Part shown: in pieces, positions 11,708 to 23,300 of the stretch
How positions within the stretch are numbered: position 1 is the stretch's first letter
Layout of the letters: every line of letters starts with the position of its first letter
Source of the DNA: Linanthus parryae
Lineage: Eukaryota > Streptophyta > Magnoliopsida > Ericales > Polemoniaceae
Assembly (NCBI GenBank): GCA_023055425.1
Contig: JALGPY010000004.1
Location: 20,297,718-20,361,717 of the forward strand
DNA length: 64,000 nt
Reading direction: 5' to 3'
Notes under the pieces: generated by a model
Told to the model about the DNA's origin: nothing
What the model saw: only the letters and a program-made list of their open reading frames with translations
The model's database searches: none
Program-made: the position numbers and the translations under genes

Positions 11708-12522
11708 ATTAAAAGAACTTCTCAAGGTTTATTTCTACATCAAACTAAATATATTGATGATCTCTTAAAAAGATTTAACATGTCTACTTGCAAACCTTGC
11801 TCTACACCTATTGTTGTTGAAAATAAATTTCATGACAATGATGGTTCTTTTTTACCTGATGCAACACCTTATAGACAACTTTTGGGTGCTTTACAATATG
11901 TGACATTTAGTATACCTGAAATTGCATTTAGTGTTAATCATCTCTTTCAATTCATGCATAATCCTACCACTGCACATTTAATTGGAGCTAAAAGAATTTT
12001 GAGGACCTACAAGGTACAAAGTCTCATGGTCTTTTTTATCAACAAGGTCCTGTCTCACTACATGCATTCTCTGACTCTGATTGGGCTGGTAACCCTACAG
12101 ATAGAAGAAGTACCACTGGTTTCACTGTTTTTATTGGCAATAATCAAGTTCGCTAGGGAGCAAAAAAACAATCAACTTTTGCTAGAAGCTCCACAGAGGC
12201 TGAATATAGAGCTTTGGCCTCTAATGGTGCTTAATTATCTTGGTTTAAAATGTTATTCAGAGATTTAAAACTCTTTCTTCCTACAGCTCCTACTCTTTTT
12301 TGTGATAACGAATCTGCCAATCCCATTTTGCATTCTAAAACTAAATATATTGAAGTAGACTATCATTACATTAGAGAAAAAGTTATGAAAAATGAACTTA
12401 TTGTGTCTTTTGTGTGCAACACTGATCAGGTTGCTGAAATTTTCACCAAACCTCTTCTGCCTTCTCTATTTCTGAGATTGAAGCACAAACTCATGGCTCT
12501 GCAAGCTCCACCATCAGTTTGA
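11666..12522 (+). pseudogene. Ty1/copia RT C-terminus and RNase H, broken
   Basis: This is the C-terminal third of a copia polyprotein. YFLGLQI and QTKYIDDLLKRF mark the end of RT. SDSDWAGN (near 12070), a degenerate WGAKKQ block and STEAEYRAL (near 12195-12225) are RNase H motifs, and TLFCDNESA and EIFTKPL mark its end. A frameshift lies near 12005, and a stop replaces the expected Trp near 12157. The ORF ends at 12522, immediately before a probable polypurine tract and LTR. Upstream domains are missing, lost at the scrambled junction. It is older than its neighbours and certainly inactive. Confidence 0.75.
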
Positions 12523-12870
12523 GGAAGGCTATTAGCAGAAATGGTGTTGTTCTGAAGTTTGTTGAAGCCTTGGGTGATTTTCTGACATTATCCGAAGATA
12601 AAGGACTGAAGTCTAAATATCAAGAAGGTGTCTTCTATAAGACTTACAAACAATTGTTGCATTATCATTATTTACTAAAGTTCTGGGTTTGTTATGAATT
12701 ATCAAAAGATTAGTCTGCAAATGTGCTAATCCAGAAGGGTATTTATGTCATTTTGATCTTTGATCTTATCATCCAACGGCTGTAAATCATCCCGTTAGAT
12801 TACCTTGTATAAATCCCCTTAATCAATGAGAACACCCTAGCATTGTGTGGCTCATTTCATCTTCTCTATC
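12523..12870 (+). repeat. Probable 3' LTR of the preceding copia relic
   Basis: A GAGGAAGG purine tract at the pol stop is followed by sequence with LTR promoter features: TTGTATAAATCCCC (near 12805) and AATCAATGAGAA just downstream, as in many copia LTRs. The right border is not determined because no partner LTR is present. Confidence 0.4.
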
Positions 12871-15484
12871 GCTTCACCCCCTGTGTTCATCTTCTTTGCA
12901 AACCCTAAGTCAGGGTTTGCTTTCAAGAGGAAGTATAAGGTTTTCCGCCGCGGTGATGGGACTTGATTCCGCAACGGAAAGTCAATGGAGGTTTTACAAG
13001 TCTTGCCGCCTCGACGAGAAATTTTGGCTGCAACGAGAAGAGACAGCGCGATTAAGAGAGAATGACAGGTCACAAAGTTTTCACTTCTTCACAGACCCTT
13101 CTCCGCCACTGTTGAGCGCTTTACGCGCCAAATCTTCCATGTGCCCACTACTCCAACAAATTCAACAATCCACTACTCCAAACGCTCCACTTGGCGCGAG
13201 CATCTCACTCCCACTAGATTTCACTTATAAATCTTTGAGTGCAAAGAATCATGTGGAACATTCTCAAGAGACAAGTGAAGATTTGATATTCTTGGAGACG
13301 TTTTTGGAAGAAACTAGGAGATGAAAAGAGGACGGAGACTCTCGCCAACAAAACCCACCAATCAAAATCGCAAACCAGTGAAGTGCCATTTTTGGTAATT
13401 TTTTAGTAAACACTCGTAAGAACACTCTGAGTGCGAGGCCATCTTTCTTACTCGTCTTAGTTACTTTTAGCACATTATTTTCAATTTCACACTTGTTACA
13501 TTCGTGATTCGTGAGTTTCATTCAAGGAAATGGGCTAGCTAAAAAATTTATTTGTTGCATATATTTAAGTTTTGTTGAGAAAACCATAACTTCGAGAAAG
13601 AGATCAAAGACCACTGCATCCTCTTCCTTCAGGCGTATTAGGATGGCTCTAGGTGGTTAGTCCGAATACACTAAGCAGATGTTTGACGGTGGAGAGTTCG
13701 ACGAAACTATGTCCTCGAACCAATATCTTCAGTATTTTACCAAGGTAAAACCCCTAGGGAAGGTAAGTCTTAACGAAGAGAGATGAATGAAATTCAAAGA
13801 AAGTGTCTAATGAATTGAGGGAGAAAATTTAAATGGCACTATTTGGGAATATGTCTGAGGAGGCCCCTAATCGTGCAACTACACAAGGTGTGCGGGACTT
13901 TATGGTTTATGGGACCTACTATAATAATGAATTATTCCATGATCGAGTTCCTGTGGTAGGAGTGAACATCGACACTAGCCTAGCGACTTTTGTCAATTAT
14001 TTTAGAAACACGTTTGAGGGAAATATTGAGTTCATCGAAAACTTTGAGTTGATCAATCTTAAATGTTCCAGTGCTTGACTCATGGTATAACATTTCTAGA
14101 TAGGAATAAGGTTTGACGCTACGAAAATCACCTGAAAACCCTTGGACTTATGATCTTGCTTCACGGAATTCAATAAGCTTCAATTACCTGTAAGATCAGG
14201 GTCGCAAAGATATGTAAATAAGAATTCCTAGATCATTCATTCATTATCTGTACATAAATCTACATGATATGGGATCTTTGAACTGACAACGATTAGATGC
14301 AGTAAGAAATCATAAAGTGAACGAAAGAAGCAACCTCATAATTGAGTGAAAAAACATACCTTAGATGTCATCTGATAGAGATTGCATCGTGCAAGGGATA
14401 TTCCTTATGATCACGACCTTTTTCTCTAAAATACCCTCATGCGAGATTTTTGCCTACCAAACGAGGGTACGACTGCAAGAGTCTTTAAATATATCTCCTA
14501 TTCTGGCACGTTCTTAGAAATCTCATGTAGTGAGTGCTCCAGTCTTCACCTTGTGTCACGAGAACTCGCAGAGCGTCATGTTCTCAACGAGGATGTGAGG
14601 CCATCTACATCGGACACGGATAAAACCAATTTCCTTTCTAGAGACCATCAAGTGTATGCTCATTTTAAACCAAACTCTATCGCATGGTCATATGAATAAG
14701 TCATTTTCTTGAATTTCTTCAATATATGACTTTTAGAGTAATGTATCAGAGTCATGGAATATTCATAAGCTGTCATCCACCAATGCATGGTCCTTTAGCT
14801 TTCTACCGAACTCTTCCTCCCCTTTTCTTGCAATTTTCCTAAAGATCTTGCTCGTGTGCTCCTTTCCTGCAAAAGGTTGGTACCACACAAAACATATATG
14901 TGAAGTGGGCATCCCATAATAAACTACTTTGCCGGAGATAAGTGTGCAAGAGTACCCAATTGAGGCTTATATACGAAGTCAGTGATGTGTATTACACTCA
15001 TTAAACCTCCAATTTGTGATAACAAGACCTTAATTAAACAATAAATGAAAAATGGGAAACTAATCTTAACAGAGATAAAAATTAAAATATGTAATGCTCA
15101 CAACGAGGAATTCATGTGAGACTAAAAAAAATTGATAAAACTCGAGACCGTAATCAATTTCACAAAAGTCTAGCCACAGATGTGTCAAGGTGGATCATAA
15201 CTATTTCTTAGAGCAACACATGTATACTATCATACATTTCAAATAAACACATAGGTATGTGGTATAATGAAGAACATTAAACAATGATAAAAACAAGCAC
15301 ACATGCAGAGCTCATCTGTTTGAAAGAAACATGAAAAGAACCGAAGTAAACTTTTAGTAATTTCCTAACAAAAGTATAATTTTCTCCCCCTTGCTATAAG
15401 ATGCAACAAAAGAAACACATTCTCCGACCAAAAATTTCAACTAATGAAAACTTATACAATGCGGCGGGAGAGACTTTTCACAGC
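12871..15484. other. Unrecognised, probably eroded repeat sequence
   Basis: I see no domain. Open frames of 159 codons (12845-13324, plus), 81 codons (13833-14078, plus) and 86 codons (14439-14699, plus) show no known motif and no splice context. The 81-codon frame follows a region near 13650 with some coding-like composition and could be a gag relic, but nothing supports this. Confidence 0.25.
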
Positions 15485-17000
15485 TTAGTTTTGTGAAGTA
15501 GGGTCAGTGGCATGTTCATTTAATGAAATCTTCTTGACCTGATGATACTTAAATAGCTTTCCCATATCATTTATCATCCTATAATAGGTAAGGCAATTTC
15601 CTTTCATGTGGACAGCATGGTTGCAAAATGAAAAAGTTGGAACGTCATTAGGGTAGGTCTGGAAATACGTTTCTGGTCCACTATAACTATTTGAAACTTC
15701 CCTACCATTGGTAATTGTCTCGGAAACACCACCTTTATGCCTAGGTGAACAATGAGTCTGAGCTCTATTTTTTAGGTTTCTCATTTACAATGGACATTAG
15801 AAAAGAGGGAAGTATCAAAGAATCTCTGATCTGATTAGAGTAAGGACGTATTTACCTCTCTCTTTACAGACATGGCAGATAACAATTACCCATCTAACCT
15901 TTTTTCTATTTTGGTTAACTTACTTTCCTAGTCTTATCTGTCGAGACGATCTCGAACGGTTCTTTGACTTCAGCTATCATCTTTGTCTACGAAGATATCA
16001 CTTTTTGTCGTGGATTGTTTTACCATACTGATCCTATAGGTAGAAACCAGTGGACCCACTTGAGAAGGAATTCCCTTCCCTGATCCCTCATGCTTCCTTG
16101 AGGAAGTTGAAGGGGCATTTCTGAGAGGGGATATGGTAGCATCAATGATGTGTCTAGGATAAGGACGTAAAGAATGAAAATAACTAAATGAACCAAATAA
16201 TGGCTCTTTCGCAACATGTATTCATGATATATATAAAGTTATGCCTTTTGTGCCCAGAAATTCCACAAAAGTGACAAAAAAGAACAAATGACGAGCAAAT
16301 GAAGAAAAATCTGAAGACATACCGAGCTGATGGCAACACTGGGTGTGTATACCCTTTCTCTCCACATTTATGAGGCTGTCAGTAAACTGTGAAATCCCTG
16401 CACGTTAGTCCTAAAACAAGTAGAAGAATCTATTCTCTTACTAGTGGAGACAAAGGTCTTCATGGGCATCTCAGAGACTAGCATCGAGTCATCAGTCTTT
16501 GGTGAAGATGAGTCTCTTTAGGCTTGCTTTACAAAGCGGCTCACATTCCTTGCCACTGAATCCTTTTGGAGTTTATACCCTAGACCATGCTTGTCGATGC
16601 TGGATTTAGAATTGTTAACCTACATGTCCAACTTCTCCGCACTTTGACCGGACTCACCCAGCATGTCATTAGCATCCTACTTTTGAAGAGCTAGTTTCTC
16701 ACTCTCTTCTATGACTAACTAAGGTCCTTTGTGAGAAGTTTGACTTGATCTATAAGAATGTCACTCTTGAAGAGAATATATTTTGTGCTTCACAAGTTGT
16801 TCTTTTATTCATAGCTTTTCTTTAACGAATGTGAAATCACCTTTCTGTATTCATGAACCTTTGATAAATCTTTCTTTTGTTCACCTATTATCCTTTCCAA
16901 AGAAAAAGTAACATTTAATAGAATATCATACTTCTCTTGGAGACTGTTAATCTTATAAGGATGAGGCGAGAAGGATGGTCTAGGGCTCTATGGCTCATAA
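15485..17000 (-). pseudogene. Relic of a SIRE-lineage copia gag
   Basis: The minus strand at 16620-16561 reads VNNSKSSIDKHGLGYKLQKD. This resembles the conserved block after the gag coiled coil of SIRE-lineage copia elements, where SxxKxGLGF/Y is typical. Upstream (about 16900-16650), Lys/Glu/Leu-rich frames fit the coiled coil. Downstream, near 15640-15600, FCNHAVHMKGNCL looks like a damaged CCHC knuckle, followed by a basic linker. Many stops and shifts separate the pieces, and no pol domain was recognised further along. The assignment is by motif only. Confidence 0.4.
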
Positions 17001-18610
17001 AAAGTTCCTTTAGCCACAAGGCAATCAACATTGGTAGCATGATGAGACAAGTTGGAGGAGGGTCTAAGGCTCCGGGGCTCATCCTCATAAACGTCCAAAC
17101 ACCAAACTCATGTCTACATACAACCAGTTACTTAGTCTAGATGAGTAAACTGGGTTGCATCACGAATACGCTGATCATAAGGCCCAAGTATCTCAACAAC
17201 CTTCACCTGAATCTACTATTCAGAGATGGGAATTTGGAACTTTAAAAATGAATCTAAGACCACGGTGAAGGGTTATTCCCACTACAATGGAATGACCTAC
17301 TAAGTAAAGCTCTCTTTCTGAATGTTTCTTATATTCCTACTCCCGAGCGTACAACTACACTTGGACAAACGCACCGCTTTTCCGCCACCACGTCATGTGT
17401 TGACCGAATGTATGAAGGGCTGGAACCTTCCTCAAATTCTCGACTCCCAAACCCCTTACGAACTTGCTCAAGGATCTATAGTTTGGATTATAGGATAGTT
17501 AGTTGCTTATATATACATACTTCATCCTTCATTTGTTGCTAACTTGACCGTCGCATGATCTAACAGTTTTCCACCACATGTTTGTGTGACTTATTGTCGG
17601 TATTGCACGAACAAAGGTCGTGGTCTTTACATCTAAAAAGATACAGTAGGACAAAGGACACGACTAGTGATTTGGTTCACCACATTTAATTTTTCTCATC
17701 AAATATATGTTGATATGAGACAAATTTGGCAAAGGACGTGCAAAAGTCAATTGGTTTGGAGAAGGAGTTTCAAAGTTCAATGCTAAATTAGTAATCTTGT
17801 AAAGAATATAAGGACTACATCGATATTTTAGTCAAATTCTACTATAAAACAACGTATTGCTTAGCTTCCAGAATCAAGATAGTCCCGCTCTTTCTTCTAC
17901 TATAGTTGATCCCACTTCGGAGTACAACTCTGTCTTCTTCATACTCTGTGAATCTAGACCATCGTTGATGAAAAACAGTTCTTCAAAAATTAAAGATTAA
18001 CCGGACTTTCCTCTGCTGAAGCGGATTCAAATCGAGATTTGGAAACTCCCTTATCCAAGACTCTGTGGTCTCGCAGTATCAAGACGATCTTGAATCAAAA
18101 CATCACCCACTCAAGTATGGCGAATCGAGCGTCAAGTTTGGGTCAGCCAATTGTTTGAACACAGAGAACGGGATACATGAATCGAACTTTGGGGAAACTT
18201 GCCCCACCATGGAAACCAAAAACACATCTGTTACAGAACAGTGCAAACATGGTATGATAACTGGTAGAACTTCAGTTCGCTGATGATAAGACAACTTCAT
18301 GATTTTAATGATTATTCGATTTATTGATTCCATGTTCACTAGAAACAAAAATAAAGTCAATCTTTTACTTAATTGTTATTCCGTATTCTTGATCATAAGA
18401 AAAATGAAAGAGCAATTGAAAATTGAGTGTCTACTACTTATGTGTGTGTAAAGTTCAAATTCTTGGAAATTGGAAGTTGTTGTGTATAAAAATTTTGGGA
18501 ATACTAGGTTCTTCTTCTGTTGGTTAATAATGTCTATATACCATGTTACAAAGTTGAATACTATATGTTTGCACTGTGTTAACCTTTGACACTTTAATAC
18601 AGGTGCCTTG
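17001..18610. other. Unrecognised sequence
   Basis: No gene, LTR border or domain is recognisable. The part nearest 17000 may continue the SIRE-lineage gag relic. Two overlapping opposite frames of 70-85 codons near 18065-18360 lack any motif. Confidence 0.2.
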
Positions 18611-19069
18611 TGTCACGGGCTGACTTCTTCACACTCCCGTGCGGCATTGAACGCTTTCAAGTAAGCCTAAAAGAACACCAATAGAACACAAAGAGATATT
18701 AGGAAGAGAGCTTCTATTACTTAAAGAGAGTGATTACAATGCTTGAATTGATGGATGTGGCAAATGAGGCCACTCCTATTTATACTTGAGCCTCCCTCTT
18801 GGAATGTTTTACACAATCTAAGATCTAATGGTGGTGATTGAAAGCCTATAAGCTTTCCACCTCCTCAAAAAGAGATATTTTCATGGAGGATTATACATAC
18901 TCTCCACTCACAATTATGTAGATATTTCTTCCTATAAGTAGTGGTGGAATTCAAGAGAGTTCCATAAGTGCTAGGTAAATATTGTGGGAAAGAAAATTAA
19001 TGTGGGTTAAGAAAGTTTCATGTGCCATATATTAGACCATTTAGCTACAAAACATTGCGGCCCATGACA
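18611..19069 (-). repeat. Probable solo LTR, 459 bp
   Basis: The segment is bounded by TGTCACGGGC at the left and GCCCATGACA at the right, giving TG...CA ends and a near-palindromic terminal pair. A TATA-like stretch (AAGTATAAATAGGAG on the minus strand, near 18780) suggests promoter orientation on the minus strand. The flanking five bases (CCTTG and CTTTA) do not match, so a target duplication is not confirmed. TGACACTTTAAT occurs on both sides (18586-18597 and 19065-19076). Confidence 0.4.
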
Positions 19070-19799
19070 CTTTAATCACATGGCAGAAGATCATAACCTT
19101 CATGCTGTTCTTAACGGAGGGACATGGCACATACTGTTTTCAGAAAGATGCTTCTGCAAATAGTAAGTTCTGGCTGTTGCTTTCAACATTGGTCTACTCC
19201 ATGGGAAGATTCTTGTATGGAGGATACGATATGTATCAGGATTTTAGCAGAAATGAAATAATTCTATCCACGCCAACAAATGATTTGTGGTGGTGCCTGC
19301 ACTACTCTAGACAATTTCCAAGAGATGTTGTGACCCGCAATTACTATGGAGATACACTCACATCCATCTCTTTTATGATCAACTTTCTGCAGTTGATATA
19401 TTTTTTGACCGCGTTCTTTTCTTGAGAAGTTAACTTCTCCTCATTCCTCCGGTGTTTAGTCTATTGCATTTAATCTCCAAGATCGTCCCTAAGACTGAAA
19501 TTCCGTATGATATGGAGATTTGTACCTTAAGAGATGGAAAGGTTATCAGTTCCTACGATGATGAATCGCACACGAAGGCCATACGAATACATCCGTTCTA
19601 TGTAGGAAGTACACATTAGTGTAATTTCGGTCCAGAGGATCTACTTCGGGAGGTTCTGAAAAAGGACCGCCTAGCCCATGTTGCAGCCAAGCAATGATCA
19701 AACATGCAGAATCGAAAATGTTGTATAAAGTTGAAAACGCAACCCAAAACACTAGTCAACAACAAAGTATACGAAACTGAGTACGTTCTTTAGTGAAAT
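19070..19799. other. Unrecognised sequence with one open frame
   Basis: An open frame at 19102-19425 (plus, 107 codons) contains several aromatic and Leu-rich stretches, but I recognise no family. It lacks a clear start context. It may be a fragment of a gene or of the neighbouring relic. Confidence 0.2.
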
Positions 19800-20323
19800 T
19801 TATATTAGTAGATGATAAGAATGCCTCTTGATTCTCAGCAATGATCATGAAATTTGATGATTCTCAATAATGATCATGAAAGTTGTTGATTCCATTTTCA
19901 TAAGTTATTACCAACCGAAATCACCGTTTGATTCTTGAATTGATTGTTCTTGTTAGTAAATACTTATAGGAACCCAGTGGGCTGCTTTGTAAACTAAAGC
20001 AAACCCTATGGGGACAGGCCGCAATAAGCTAGAACCTTGTCTATAAATAGTGACAGCCTCCCATTAAATCCGTAAGTGATTTAATTACACACCCGTAGGA
20101 ACCTTAGCCTCTATAACATTCATCCAAAGGTGGAACATGTCGTGGATAATCGTTCTCGCCCTAGGGATTCACACAGGATTGCTGGGAGCGCGAGCGTGAG
20201 TACGAGGACAGCAACATAAAGATCATTATGTTCTGTCATCCACCCGGAAAGAGGCAAACGCTAAATCCTTCCGTTATTATTATCTTGCTTAGGTCTACCT
20301 CATACCCATCAGATTTCCCTTCA
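19800..20323 (+). repeat. 3' part of the 5' LTR of a copia relic
   Basis: A TATA-like TCTATAAATAGTGAC at about 20040 and a downstream R/U5-like stretch lead to CCCTTCA at 20323, directly followed by a PBS. A 30-base direct duplication lies near 19830-19885 (GATTCTCA-n-AATGATCATGAAA repeated). The outer LTR border is not recognisable. Confidence 0.45.
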
Positions 20324-20325
20324 TT

Positions 20326-20337
20326 TGTATCAGAGCC
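20326..20337 (+). promoter_or_regulatory. Primer binding site, initiator tRNA-Met type
   Basis: TGTATCAGAGCC differs in one base from TGGTATCAGAGCC, the usual complement of the tRNA-iMet 3' end, and lies two bases after the LTR end. Confidence 0.55.
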
Positions 20338-23300
20338 ATATGCTGGTAATTTGTACCTCGTAACCAGAACCCGAATCTTACCTGAAAATTAAATTTTTCG
20401 TATACCGTTGCATAGATAATTTCAGCAGGATTCCAGAAATAAAAATATTATATGTTTTTTGAGAATCGTACAAAATGTTATCAACGTTTTAAATTTTAAA
20501 GTCGTACTAATCTGGACAGTTAAGATATGAAAGTTACACCGTGTTTTTTTTCAAGCATGTTAAAACTAAAAGCTGGACACATAATCGGGATCAGGACGAC
20601 GAGACAAGACCGCCGGTATAAAAAACACATGAAACAGAGCACAAGAAGGCGGCGCGTGGAGTACACGCACTAACCATTGACGCTACCACGCGCGGCCACG
20701 CGCCTCACACGCCAAGGGCTGGCGGCGGCTTCTGACGTGATGCTAAGGTTGGCATAGCATTGACACACCATTTGGTCGCTGACGTGACAGGTAACATGTC
20801 AATAACGTGGTGTCATGATGTGGCATGCACGGTCAGCATAGGTACTGACTTGGCTGCAACGTGTTGTTGATTAGACTACCACGTGGTGTCGGCGTCATCA
20901 CGTGTTGACGTGGCGAGGTCTAGGCGAGAGCGCGTGATTGGGGCGGACCACCACACAAGCGGCCGAGCGTGCGGTTGCCTCCCGTTATCGTTTTCATCCA
21001 ATTTCTTTTTTTTTTGGGTTTTCTTTATTTCAGATTAATTAATTTGGTTTAAAAACACTTCCTAGGAAATTAGACGACATTAAGCATGTTATTTTGACCC
21101 CAAATTTATCTGGAGACTAAGATTATTTATCCCTACTTTCTTCCGTAGGTGTGACACTGTAGGATGTTTAAAGCATGATTTGATTATAGAGTGATTAGAT
21201 TATTTCTTATCAATTTCCAGTAATTATTATTTAATGCTGGAAATTTCCAAAAAATTATGAATGTTTATTATTCTGTTATACATATATTTGTGAGTTGAAT
21301 GGATGTGTTTGGTGCATGATGTGGCATAGAAGTTATTGTTTATCATTTATGGTTTGGTTTTGATTTAATAATTTGTAAGTTTTATTACGTAATCAAAATA
21401 CGGAGGACGTGTCGTACCTCTTTACATATTCTATTGTCTTATCTTCTCAACCACTTGCCTCAAGAAGAGGTTATTCTTATTAGAAATGAGATAGTTTGTG
21501 AAGATTGAAGAAAGAAACTTCTAGAGATGGCCAAACAGAGAAACATGGAGCATGGTGCATGGAGCAAAAATGAATCCACGGCTTCAAGGCAAGTGTTCTC
21601 AAGAGACCAGGATGCAAGAAGCTGAATTCAAGATTTGCACAAGTCGTGTTGTCATTTGATGAAAATACACATCTTATGGGCCACATCCATGTATATTTGT
21701 TTATATTCTCATGTATGCTTGTTTTTTTTTCCTAACTCTGTGTGATTGGATATATCTGCAAATCTGTTGAAACGTCACATGCCAAGGAAAAAAGAAAGAA
21801 CTCACATTAGAAGACGTGATTAAAATTAATATGGAATCATAACGGAGAAGATTTGATTCCTACGATATACACTAGGTTTTGGTGGAGTCCTTATGTGACA
21901 CTATTAAGTTTTAATCGATGTCTCATGTTTTAGGAGCTGTGAAAAATGCTAGTATTAATTCCCTAGTAATGTCTCAATATATAAATTGTGTCTAAATCGA
22001 AATTGTGAGGGTTAAATGGTGACAACAACTTTCTCAACAAATAATTTGTGACAACAACGACGTAAGACAACATCGTACTCTGTGCCATTCGTTTGACATA
22101 GGTTTTCAAAACCACCTACAAATGGTCGGTCCTGTGATAACTAGATATTACAGCAGCACATGCACACTATATCAAGGCTCACCAATAGTAGGAGGCAGCG
22201 GACAAGATAGTGTCATAAAGTGTGCTCTGCCAGGCTGAGGAAATGACCCCATCGACAAGTTCAAGACCACCTTGAAAGTCAAGGATTGTAGAAGTCGATC
22301 AAAGAAATTCTTGGATCCTCCTTAGCCATTTGTGTGCATTGATTGTGAGTGATAACTCACAAATCACGCCTTAAATATGGGTGAAAATTCATGTCATAGT
22401 AATGAGAACTCGAAAATAGCGTCTGATAGCCATGCCGTTTATGATCAGAGAGTTAAAAGATGCTCAACACATGTTATCTGATTAGCAAAAAATATAGTTG
22501 TTGCGATCTCTGCCACGTTCATGGGATGCCATGAAGACTTACATGACACATTATACAAGTGTCAAGATGTTTTGATAAAATAAAACATCTCTTTGTTCTA
22601 GGATCTAAGAAACTTGAGATTGCTAAGAATACTAGTAAAGCATACTTCTTAAGTCTAAGCGATTAGAAATTGCTAAGACTTTTAGTCAAGTATCAATGGC
22701 TGATGCAATCCCTAGCCCGGTATTAAGATCATGAGACAAAGGGACGAGCAAGGATAAGGACATGTATGGGCAATAGCGGTGTACGACCAATAGACCAAGA
22801 CTGGAGTATGCAAAAGGGGTCATGAGAGATCCTAGGACTAGAGACATGGCCAGAGTTGGCACTAGTTTCTGACTATGGTTTAGTTTAGGATCTGTAGGCT
22901 TATCTTTGAGGCGATAGCCACAAAGTTGTAATTAGGAAAAGTTCCACTATGTATCCAGTTATATCATGTTTGGTTTAGCGTTCATAAATTCTAGCAAGTA
23001 TGTCACCTAATAATCTTTGGATGCTACTTCTAGAGTAGGGACTAAGATTCTTATGGATGGCGCGCTAGATTAAGACACATATGGCAGAAATGTACGATCA
23101 TGCTAGCTAGCGCAGGTTTGCTTGGGACTTTTTCTTAAGTTTCCTTACCGATATGTGATTCATGCCTTACAGAAAGACAAAACGCAAACAATTTAGTAAA
23201 GTAGTAAGGAATATCGAGTCCTTACATCTTATTCATTTTGTTTTTGTGTTCCATTACTTGTTACAGCTAAGACATGGTGCTTACTGTTCTATCTCATTTG

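Noticed and set aside
12845..13324. 159-codon open frame, plus strand
   Set aside because: No recognisable domain, no splice or homologous context, and it overlaps the end of a probable LTR. Reported only as unrecognised sequence.
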